From NCBI GenBank assembly GCA_963383645.1, contig OY726567.1:63395234-63459233 (forward strand): DNA of 64,000 bases, in the 5' to 3' direction. Under the pieces are notes generated by a model, which did no database searches, had not been told where the DNA came from, and was given only the letters and a program-made list of their open reading frames with translations. Source of the stretch: Muscardinus avellanarius (Eukaryota; Chordata; Mammalia; Rodentia; Gliridae). Positions 56,250 through 64,000 of this stretch are shown in pieces. Every line of letters starts with the position of its first letter. Position 1 is the stretch's first letter. The position numbers were made by a program, and so were the translations under genes.

Positions 56250-56860
56250 CTGTCAATTAGCCTTCTGTACGGCAGCATTCAAATATGGCCGCCCCCATGG
56301 GGGGGGTTCTCGAAGAATAGGGCGCGGCCATCTTGTCTACTAAGAAACGCCGGAAGTCCGGCTCTCCGTACGGACGCGTACACTTTACACCCTCCTTGGC
56401 CGCCGTAGCCAGACCGGCCTTCAGGGTTCGGGGCTTCGAGGTCTTAAAGTAGAAGGCGATCCCGGAAGTGTTCCAGCGAAGCCGAGGTAGGTCTGGAGAA
56501 AGTCCAGTCGGTGCGCGGTTTTATCCCCGGAAGTTTTAGTCCCACCGGAGGCCTCTCGCGGCCGGGCGAGGGCGGCGTGTGGGCGCGGGGCCGGGAGCCA
56601 TGGCGCGGCCGGGCCCGGGGAGGCGGCGTCCGAGGCGCGGGCGGCGGCCGGGTCGGGCCCCTCGGCGTCGGTGGGGCTCCGCGGCGCGGGGGTCGGCCTC
56701 CCGGGGGCTCCTGGCCGCGGCCGCCGCCGGGGTCTGAGGAGGCCGAAGCCGTGATGGAGGCCGAGGATCGCCGGCTCGAGGGCGAGTTGCGGGCTCCGTC
56801 TTCTGCTCCTGGGACAGAGGGCCGCGGGCTCCCGAGTTTAGCCCGAAATCACCTATCTAC
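56250..56860 (+). promoter_or_regulatory. CpG-island promoter and exon 1 of the third KRAB-ZNF gene
   Basis: Strong CpG island with two opposed YY1-type sites (CAAATATGGCCGCC and GCGGCCATCTTGTC) and three ETS cores (CGCCGGAAGT, CCCGGAAGTG, CCCGGAAGTT). Exon 1 probably ends at 56486 before donor GTAGGT, and the first coding exon is at 61116. The long open frame running from here into the TG array is a composition artefact. Confidence 0.75.
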
Positions 56861-56869
56861 TTTTTTTTT

Positions 56870-57066
56870 TTTTTTTCTTTTTCTTTGTGGTACTGGGGAT
56901 GGAACCCAGGGGCATCCCCTCGAGCTACACACCCAGCCCTATTTTTTAGTCTTTTTTATTTTTACTTCTTTCTTTATTTTTTTATTTGGTCTACTGGGTA
57001 TGGAACCCAGGGTCCTTCTACCTCCGGGCTACATCCCCAGCCCTATTTTTTATTCTATGTTTTTAG

Positions 57067-57114
<48 letters not shown>

Positions 57115-57285
57115 TACTGGGAGTGGAACCAGGGTCCTTCTACCTCCGGGCTACATCCCCAGCCCTCTTTTTTATTCTGTTTTTAGTCTTTGTGTGTGTG
57201 TGTGTGTGGTATTGGGGATGGAATCCAGGGTCCTTCTACCTCCGGGCTACATCCCCAGCCCTATTTTTTAATTCTTTGTTTTTAG

Positions 57286-57332
<47 letters not shown>

Positions 57333-57431
57333 ACTGGGTTGTGTGTGTTTGTGTGGTACTGGGAGTGGAACCAGGGTCCTTCTACCTCCGGGCTACATCC
57401 CCAGCCCTATTTTTTATTATTTGTTTTTAGT

Positions 57432-57472
<41 letters not shown>

Positions 57473-57635
57473 GGGGATGGAATCCAGGGTCCTTCTACCT
57501 CCGGGCTACATCCCCAGCCCTCTTTTTTATTCTTTGTTTTTAGTCTTTTTGTGTGTGTGTGGTACTGGGGATGGAATCCAGGGACATTCTACCTCCGGGC
57601 TACATCCCCAGCCCTCTTTTATTCTTTGTTTTTAG

Positions 57636-57693
<58 letters not shown>

Positions 57694-57840
57694 GGGGATG
57701 AAACCCAGGGGCCTTCTACCTCCAGGCTACACTCTCAGACCTATTTTATATTTTATTTGGAAACAGGGTCTCTTAAACCAGCTGAGGTTGGCTTCAAACC
57801 TGCCCTATCCTCCTTTCTCAGCCTCTCAACTATCTACGGG
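56870..57840 (-). repeat. Tandem array of ID-tail plus (TG)n units
   Basis: Seven to eight head-to-tail units. Each is TACTGGGGATGGAATCCAGG, then CTACCTCCGGGCTACATCCC, then TTTTTATTCTTTGTTTTTAG and a TG run of variable length. Units start near 56886, 56991, 57113, 57208, 57353, 57469, 57562 and 57689. Only the last continues into a normal B1 head (to about 57835). Unit spacing is 93-145 bp, set mainly by TG length. Confidence 0.92.
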
Positions 57841-57929
57841 TTTAATCCATGAGCTGTAGCTGCTGTCTGAGACAGAGTTAGCCCTTGTGACAGAGACCTC
57901 ATGGCATATGCTTGCTAAATACTGCACTC

Positions 57930-58470
57930 ACTTTTTTTGGTCCTGGGGATTGAACTTGAACATTCTATCTCCCAGCTGCACCCCCAGCCCAATTTTATTT
58001 TTTGTTTTTAAACTCTTTTTTTTTTTTTAAAAGTGGTACTGGGGGTGGAAGCCAGAGGCTTTCTACCTCCGGGTATTTGTGTTTTTCTTTGCTTTTTTTT
58101 TTTTTTTTTTTTTGTTCTGGGGTTCCTGGAAGCCCTTCTACCTCCGGGCTACACTCCCATATGTTTTTGTTTTTTAAATTTGGAAACAGGGTCTCTTAAG
58201 CCAGCTGACTTCCAACCTACACATCCTCCTTAAGCCAGCTGACTTCCAACCTACACATCCTCCTGTCTCTGCCTCCCAAGCTCGGGGATTACAAGCGTGG
58301 CGCACTGCACGGCTTACCACGCCCGGCTTACCTCCTGGTATTTGGAAACCGAGTTTCACTAATTTGCTGAGAGCCTCACTACATTGCTGAGGCTGGCTTT
58401 GAACCTGTGCGACCCTCCTGTCTCAGCCTCCCAAGCGTGGGATTACAGGCGTGCGCCACCACACTTGGCT
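57930..58470 (-). repeat. Nested SINE cluster with a 34-bp duplication
   Basis: ID piece (57940-57992), SINE tail (58034-58075), inserted CTTC-type SINE (58112-58330) and the resumed head (58335-58470). TTAAGCCAGCTGACTTCCAA (58195 on) is repeated 34 bp later. Confidence 0.8.
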
Positions 58471-58924
58471 GGCACTATTCTTAATAGATGTAGTAATATT
58501 GAAAATAAAAGTTTGGTAGTGTTGAGCCCCTTTTTGTTTTGTTTTTGACTTAATATACTTAAAAATATACATTTTAGTTATCACAAAAGCATATATGTAT
58601 AACTAAGCATTGCTCGTGTCAGGAAAAAGACTATTGTCAGCACTTCAGTGATGTTCTGGCAGCTCTTTTCCATCTTTGCCCCCAAGACAATATTCTTCTT
58701 CCTCTATAGGGAGCACTTCTAGGCTTTTATTCGTAGTTTGTAAATTGTAGTCATTCCCAATCATTACAAGTAATTTAGTTTTGTCTACTTTGAACTGTGT
58801 GTCAGTGGGGCTTTTTTGTTTGTTTTGGTGTTTTGGTACCAGTATACTTTTCTCAATGTTGGTGAAAGTCTTTCATCTTGTATGAGGGCATGTGCACACG
58901 CGCTCACACAATTTTCTTTCTTTC
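58471..58924. other. Unassigned intronic stretch
   Basis: AT-rich, no exon or clear repeat recognised. Confidence 0.4.
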
Positions 58925-59115
58925 TTTTTTTTTTTTTTTTTTTGGCGGTACTGGGGTTCCTGGAAGCCCTTCTACCTCAGGGCTACGCTCCCAGACCTAT
59001 TTTTACCTTTTTATTTGGAAACAGGGTCTCCTAAGCCAGCGCGCGCGGCTGGCTTCGAACCTGCGCGATCCTCCTGTCTCCGCCTCCCAAGCGCGTGCGC
59101 CACCACGCCCGGCCA
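58925..59115 (-). repeat. B1-dID SINE
   Basis: GGCGGTACTGGGGTTCCTGG and GCCAGCGCGCGCGGCTGGCT, head short by about 10 bases. CACAATTTTCTT flanks both sides as a target duplication. Confidence 0.93.
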
Positions 59116-59246
59116 CAATTTTCTTATTCCATAATAAGGGCGAGGCAAACATACAGTTAACATCTAGGATTTGCAGACCACATAACTCTTGCATATACTT
59201 CTTTGTTTTTATTTACAATCCTTTAAAAATGCAAATGACAAACCAG

Positions 59247-59436
59247 GCATGGTGCTTGCAATCCCAGCATTCGGGATGCTGAGACTGGAGGATGAGGTTC
59301 GCGGACAGCCTCAGCTACTCAGTGAGGCAGGCCCTGGGCAACTTAGTGAGACCCTGCTTCAAAATAAAGAATAAAAAATAGGGCAGGGGGTGTAGCTCGG
59401 AGGTTGAATGCCCCTGGGTTCCATCCCCAGACCCAC
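59247..59436 (+). repeat. B1-dID SINE
   Basis: CCAGGCATGGTGCTTGCAAT head, GGGGTGTAGCTCGGAGGTTG tail. AAATGCAAATGACA / AAATGCAAGTGACA flank it. Confidence 0.92.
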
Positions 59437-59487
59437 CCCCCCACACTCAAAAAATGCAAGTGACATTCTTGAATGCTGGGCTAAAAG

Positions 59488-59489
<2 letters not shown>

Positions 59490-59530
<41 letters not shown>
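59490..59530. repeat. (TG)n microsatellite
   Basis: About 20 TG units. Confidence 0.95.
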
Positions 59531-59532
<2 letters not shown>

Positions 59533-59539
59533 GAATCTC

Positions 59540-59872
59540 ATTCCATTATTTGAATATATTAAGTTTTTCCTATTATTGGTTACGTTTGTATGTTACATTT
59601 GCTTATAGTTTGGATTACTATGCATAATGTTGCTGTGAAATTTTTTGTCAATGTTTTCTGTTCAAATGAACGCATATTTTTTTGGGGGGGTGGAGACAGG
59701 AGATGTATATCTGAAAGTGTATACCTCAGAGAGAAACTGCTGTGTCCCAGGTGTGTATCCCTTCAATATGAATAGATGATGCCAAAGTTTTCCAAAGTGG
59801 TCGCAGCATTTACAGTTTCCCTAACAGAGTATCATTTGCTTTATATGGCTGGCCTGTTTAATATATTTTTCC
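59540..59872 (-). mobile_element. Ancient L1 fragment
   Basis: Reverse L1-like text (GCATAATGTTGCTGTGAAAT, AAAGTTTTCCAAAGTGGTCG) recalled from old mammalian L1 3' regions. Confidence 0.55.
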
Positions 59873-59873
59873 C

Positions 59874-60049
59874 AGGCCGGGTGTGGTGGCGCAGGCTTGT
59901 AATCCCAGTGCTTGGGAGGTGGAGACAGGAGGATCGCGCAGGTTTGAAGCCAGCCTCGCTGGCTTAAGAGACCCTGTTTCCAAATAAAAATATAAAAATG
60001 GGTCTGGGAGTGTAGCCCGGAGGTAGAAGGGTTTCCAGGTACCCCAGTA

Positions 60050-60094
<45 letters not shown>

Positions 60095-60095
60095 T

Positions 60096-60127
<32 letters not shown>

Positions 60128-60175
60128 AATTATATATATATATATATATACACACACACATATATGAGTATATAT
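59874..60175 (+). repeat. B1-dID SINE ending in duplicated (CA)n/(TA)n
   Basis: SINE 59874-60052 (GGCCGGGTGTGGTGGCGCAG, CTTC-like tail). The tail is (CA)n, then AAATTATATA...TACACACAC, a unit of about 42 bp that occurs twice (about 60086-60127 and 60128-60165). Confidence 0.9.
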
Positions 60176-60261
60176 ATTATATATGAGTATATATTTTTTT
60201 CCATACTCTAATAACATCAGGAGGTTCTCCTATACCATTTCCTTTTTCTTTCTTTTTCTGT

Positions 60262-60692
60262 TTTGGTACTGGGGATTCAACCCATGGGTATTCTACCACC
60301 ATGCTACACCCCAGCCCTTTTTTTTTTTTTTTTTTTTTTTGCGGGTCTGGGCTTGGAATCCAGAGGCATTCAACCTCCGAGCTACACCCCCTGCCCAATT
60401 TTTAATTCTTTATTTTGAAACAGGGTCTCACTGAGTTGCGGAGGGCCTCACTAAGTAGCTCAGGCTGTCCGCAAACCAGGATCCTCCGGTCTCAGCCTCT
60501 CAAATGCTGGGATTACAAGCGTGCGCCACCACACCCGGCTCACCCCAGCTCTTTTTATTTTTTATTTGAAACAGGGTCTTGCTAAACTGCTGAGTCTCTC
60601 ACTAAGTTGTTGAGGCTGCCCTTAAACTAACTGTGTCCTCCTGTCTCAGCCTCCCAAGTATTAGAATTACAGAAATGTACTTCTGCATCCGG
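60262..60692 (-). repeat. SINE inserted into SINE
   Basis: The outer reverse copy has its tail at 60262-60320 and head at 60545-60692. The inner reverse copy (60330-60540) is flanked by CACCCCAGC(C/T)CTTTTT duplications. Confidence 0.88.
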
Positions 60693-61115
60693 TTTCTCCT
60701 GCAGTATTTTTTTGAAAGGTATACTGATTTGCCTTTCCCATAAAGACTGACAGTTGACCCCAAGTGGTTTTTGTGTGTATTATAAGCTGGGTGTCAGCCT
60801 TCTTTGTCAGCTCCAACATGGTTATATGAGATATCTGAACTCACCTGCTCCTGAGGTGTGGTGCTGTGGTGGATCTCATTTCTCTTGTTCTTTCACAGTC
60901 ATCCCACTTAAACTTCACAGAATAAAGGCATACCTCTACCACATTCCTAATCTTTGGCTTGATTGACCAGAGATCATTTTGGTGCTCCTACACCAAATAC
61001 AGGGATAGCTAACAATATTGAGGGCATTGTGGTAAGAAGAGTGCCTAGGAGTAGTGATAGTACCTGGCTCAGAGGAAATGTACCACTAAAACTGAATTTT
61101 CTCCTCAACCCACAG
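60693..61115. other. Intron before the first coding exon
   Basis: No repeat recognised. Ends in a good acceptor (TTTTCTCCTCAACCCACAG). Confidence 0.6.
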
Positions 61116-61249
61116 GCTTCTGAGGACAGATTGTATTGAAGATTGAGGTTTCCGAACAGACATTTAGAGCAGGTCCAGAAACCACCAAGATAGATCCATC
61201 TCAGTGCCTAGCTATATTCCAAGAACAGAAGAAAATGTTCCAGGTTCAG
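61116..61249 (+). CDS. Third KRAB-ZNF gene, first coding exon
   Basis: Acceptor AG at 61114-61115 and donor GTAATG at 61250. After 119 bases of 5' UTR the ATG at 61235 opens MFQVQ and the exon ends in phase 0, ready to join a KRAB-A exon. The 3' part (GAACAGAAGAAAATG...CAG) is closely similar to the corresponding exon of the ZNF614-like gene at 13111-13138. From memory the family starts MIQAQ or MMQAQ (ZNF350, ZNF615) before [10 protein letters not shown], so this gene is probably one of those two; position agrees. KRAB and finger exons are outside the window. A shorter exon using the donor at 61244 (GTTCAG) is possible but weaker. Confidence 0.7.
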
Positions 61250-61396
61250 GTAATGGTCTTTTGGTTTGTTTTAATCTTTCTTTTCTTCTATAATAGATTT
61301 ATAGAGGGTAAAAGAAAAAAAAAATAAGTTCCATTAATCTGAAAAGTATAAATTTTAAAAAGCAAGATATGGAAAAAAATCCTAGTATTTATTTAC

Positions 61397-61530
61397 TTTT
61401 TTTTTTTTTGAGACAGGGATCTTAACTCTATCGCCAAGGCTGGTCTCAGACTCTCTTGAGCTCAAATACTCTTCCTGCCTGAACCTCCTAAGTGGCTGGG
61501 ACTCTGGAGTGTCCCACTAAATCCTCCAGC
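61397..61530 (-). repeat. Diverged B1/7SL-type monomer
   Basis: GAGACAGGGATCTTAACTCT, GCCAAGGCTGGTCTCAGACT, CCTAAGTGGCTGGGACT, without an ID tail. An older B1 form. Confidence 0.7.
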
Positions 61531-61599
61531 TAACACTTAGAGTCTTTCAATTGAACTTCAGACAAAATAGAATAAGGAATATATTGCTCATAGGCTTAA

Positions 61600-61990
61600 C
61601 ACTGAGTTACTAATTTGGGGACCTCATGCTTGACTGGGGGGTTCTACACATCACTTGAGTTGTCAGCTTGCATCCAGTGTCTCTGGCAGCCATCATAAGA
61701 AAACCATTTGCTTGGTATGCACTGGCTTTGAGGAACAGACAGGTTGTCTCCTGGGGCCAACATTTCATGCACTCTGCTCTCAGGAAAATTTCTTTCATGG
61801 TACTTCCTGGAGGTGATGTGGATGGTGTCTTGAAGACCAGCCTTCTCATAAATGCAGAAGCAATTTTTCTATGGCTGTTTCTTGAAGGATTCCTCCTAAA
61901 TCTTGAACTGAGCAAACTCCATGAACACAAAAAACCAAAGCAAGTTGATCTTGGTCTGTGGCAGTCTGGATTTATCAGGAATAAAATCTG
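61600..61990 (-). pseudogene. Possible processed-pseudogene fragment, unidentified
   Basis: A non-repetitive block with balanced composition in which two overlapping 106-107 residue frames exist on opposite strands. The reverse strand shows coding-like phrases (LAPGDNLSVPQSQCIPSKWF in one frame) interrupted by stops. I do not recognise the parent. Confidence 0.3.
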
Positions 61991-62039
61991 AGCATCTTAG
62001 GAAAATAGAAGGATTGTAGGACTTAGAAACGATTCTCCA

Positions 62040-62475
62040 TAAACAGATTGCTAAGCTGGTGTTTTAATACAGACTTGGGTGTAGAGTTGAAACTACTACT
62101 ACTGTTAAGGGTTATCTGCTAAGGGTTTGGATTGTTGGAATATATAGGATTTGCTTTAGACCATCACCTTGTCTTAGAAAATGAAGAGTCCTTCTCTGTT
62201 GTGTAATGAGAATTGACTTTATGCAAAGAGAGGTATAGCTTTTGTATCCAAGATACTTGGGGGAGATATCTAATCTCGCTCTTGGAATGTTCTGATCAAT
62301 AGGAGTGTCTTTATTTGCCTGCCGGTTTTCATTATTGAATGTAATCTAAAAGTATGGTCTAGGGTGGATTCATTCGAGTCACCCCTCCATGCCAGTCTGG
62401 TATGGAGCTGTATTTCTATTTTCTGTATTTCTATCTTTCTAATAAACTTCTTTAAATCTTCAAAAAAAAAAAAAA
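62040..62475 (+). mobile_element. LTR end retrocopied with poly(A)
   Basis: 62385-62462 matches the R-side of the LTR at 49.7 kb in reverse complement (CTGTATTTCTATCTTTCTAA, then TAAACTTCTTTAAATCTTC). There the homology stops 16 bases after AATAAA and a run of 14-15 A follows. The LTR copy continues with genomic LTR sequence instead. This looks like an LTR-terminated transcript copied by LINE machinery. Confidence 0.6.
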
Positions 62476-62547
62476 AGCCTTTGGACTGGACTGCATCAGT
62501 TTTAGCCTCTGGAAGAACTCGGAGACTGAATTTTTATTTATTTATTT

Positions 62548-62762
62548 ATTTATTTTTGTGTGTGTGGTACTGGGAATTGAACCCAGAGGCATTTTACCTC
62601 CAAACTACCCCCCCCCAGCCCTATTTTATTTTTATTTTAAAACAAGGTCTTGCTAGGTTGGTGAGAGTCTCACTACTTCCTGAGTCTGTCCTTGAACCTG
62701 TGATTTTCCTATCTTAGCTTCTCAAGTAATAGGATTGTAGGCGAATACCACCATGCCTGGCG
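62548..62762 (-). repeat. B1-dID SINE, diverged
   Basis: GTGGTACTGGGAATTGAACC, GTCTTGCTAGGTTGGTGAGA, head ending ACCACCATGCCTGGC. Confidence 0.85.
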
Positions 62763-62924
62763 AGATGGAAGTTACTAATCTGACATCCAAAAGGGGCTGG
62801 ATCTAAGGTTAGCCATGTGAGTCATATGTGATTGAATCCTAATAAAATAACAATGGACGCATATAAAAAAATAAGTTCTCTCTTCATGCATTTTCTTCCT
62901 AATTCACTTTCGTGAATGGTTGCT

Positions 62925-63270
62925 TGTTGTGAGCTATCTTAGTCTACGCAATGAAGTCACCATTTTGAACCACCTTAGGTTCATAGGTACATAGTACATG
63001 TTAAGTGGAAATTGTCTGCAAGTATACAAACTTCCTTGGACCTGATGGGCCTGAAAGGTAGACTTTGATGACTTCCTGTTCTCCTTGAAGTGTTTTACCT
63101 TGCCTCTTCCTAAATCTAGCTCTCATTGACTTTTCCTAAAACTTAACTTGTAACCCTAAACTTAACTCATGGCCTCCTTGCCATTTACTTTGTTTAAATT
63201 TTCAATAAAAGAAAGGTGCTGACTGTAGGGGGCTGAGAGAGTTGCCTGGCATCTCCCCGGCCTACTCTGA
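62925..63270 (+). mobile_element. LTR (family shared with 47.5 and 53.0 kb)
   Basis: Starts TGTTGTGAGCTATCTTAG, carries CAATGAAGTCACCATTTTG and AATAAA at 63204. The reverse complement of 53000-53564 aligns along its length. The right edge is approximate. Confidence 0.6.
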
Positions 63271-63880
63271 ATATTAAATGTTAAAAGGAATAATTTTGGA
63301 CCCAGAGTTGTTCATGCTAGGGACTTCAGCAAGCAGCAGCCGTGGCACCCAGACCATCACAGTTGCTAATATTTATATCTTGTCACTACCCGTTTGGATG
63401 TATGTTTGTATATGCATTTACCAAAGGATCTATCTGTAGACACAAAATATACATCTATTATGGTTTTTTTAAACACAAATGCAATCACATTCCAAAGAAC
63501 ATATTGGCTAACTTGACGCTCTTTTGACCTTAGATGATGTACTTTGAACATCTGAAGACTACTGACTGTAATTGATTAGAAAATATTTATTATATAAAAT
63601 TTTATTAGTTTATTGTGATACTTTAAAAATATGAAGTATATTTTTCACCATTGGAGGTTGAGAGAGAACCAAGTATTTAATCTGAAAAATGTCAAGGAAC
63701 CACACACTCATGTTCTTTTATTTGTGGAGGAGGAAAGACTGTGACTTTTAAAAGTATAGTCTCTATCTCTGTAAATTTGTTATCTGGAGAATGTTGTATA
63801 AATGTCATCATACATGGTGTAACTTTTGAATTTATATGTATTAGTGTAGGCCAGGGCTTGGGATCAGGCAGGAGGAATGT
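63271..63880. other. Unassigned AT-rich stretch, part old L1-like
   Basis: 63740-63830 recalls an old antisense L1 (TATCTGGAGAATGTTGTATA). The rest shows nothing I can name. Confidence 0.4.
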
Positions 63881-63886
63881 GGCTCA

Positions 63887-64000
63887 ACTTTTTATTTTTT
63901 AATAATGTGTTTTTATTGGTATATTATAATCTCACATCATAATGTAAATCTTGTTAACAATGATATATGTGCACACAGTACATGGTGGGTCCCTGCTCCA
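63887..64000 (-). mobile_element. L1 3' end, cut by the window edge
   Basis: TTTTTATTGGTATATTATAA and CATCATAATGTAAATCTTGT match the 3' UTR ends at 22359 and 25951. The element continues past the window. Confidence 0.75.

Noticed and set aside
56511..57635. 374-residue open frame starting in the CpG island
   Set aside because: It runs from GC-rich promoter into antisense SINE tails and TG repeats (poly Val-Cys). No domain, and the TG/SINE array explains its openness.
56870..57840. CRISPR-like array
   Set aside because: Spacers are TG runs, not unique sequences, and the repeat is a mammalian SINE half.

Overview
The window is a piece of a mammalian, almost certainly rodent, genome carrying part of a KRAB zinc-finger (KZFP) gene cluster heavily invaded by retroelements. 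The host guess rests on the commonest repeat. It is a dimeric SINE with a 7SL/B1-type head (Pol III-like boxes in a head such as TGGTGGCGCACGCTTGTAAT) and a tRNA-Ala/ID-type tail (such as GGTGTAGCTCGGAGGTAGAA). This is the B1-dID arrangement known from squirrels, mountain beaver and dormice. I therefore read a sciuromorph rodent but cannot name the species.

Gene layout, all on the + strand. (1) 1302-2680: final exon of a ZNF432-like gene with 12 C2H2 fingers; its KRAB exons lie upstream of the window. (2) About 8.3-18.0 kb: a nearly complete ZNF614-like gene. It has a CpG-island promoter (8.33-8.95 kb), a first coding exon (12950-13138, residues MIAPQ), a KRAB-A exon (14547-14673), a dead KRAB-B exon (14951-15046), a zinc-finger exon (16127-17577, 10 intact fingers) and a polyadenylation signal at 17996. 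(3) 56.25 kb onward: a third gene with a CpG promoter and exon 1 (donor at 56487) and a first coding exon (61116-61249, MFQVQ); its KRAB and finger exons lie beyond the window. From memory, this order fits the human 19q13.41 order ZNF432-ZNF614-ZNF615-ZNF350 read in the direction of transcription. A CpG island at 44.39-44.62 kb resembles the 56.27 kb promoter but has no visible gene body.

Between 18 and 55 kb the DNA is mostly retroelements. There is a solo gammaretrovirus-type LTR (18421-18927) and two antisense ERV pieces of one family (about 19.8-21.8 kb and 49.6-51.7 kb). A 2.9-kb young L1-like insertion has target duplications and an open ORF1 but no ORF2 (22.36-25.30 kb). A full-length but broken antisense L1 (about 25.95-39.07 kb) is split by a class II-type provirus (30812-36886). 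An extra L1 5' unit (39.07-40.80 kb) and a solo class II-type LTR (54260-54790) follow. More than 60 SINE copies and many microsatellites are interspersed.

Functionally the three host genes would encode DNA-binding repressors. KRAB-A recruits TRIM28, and the fingers read DNA, classically within retroelements. The dense retroelement content around them suits such a cluster. The most notable observations are the decayed KRAB-B exon, the ORF2-less chimeric L1 insertion, the young but internally ruined provirus, a tandem array made of an ID-tail plus TG-repeat unit inside the third gene's first intron, a 50-bp promoter repeat, and an abutting double hairpin at 4056-4154.
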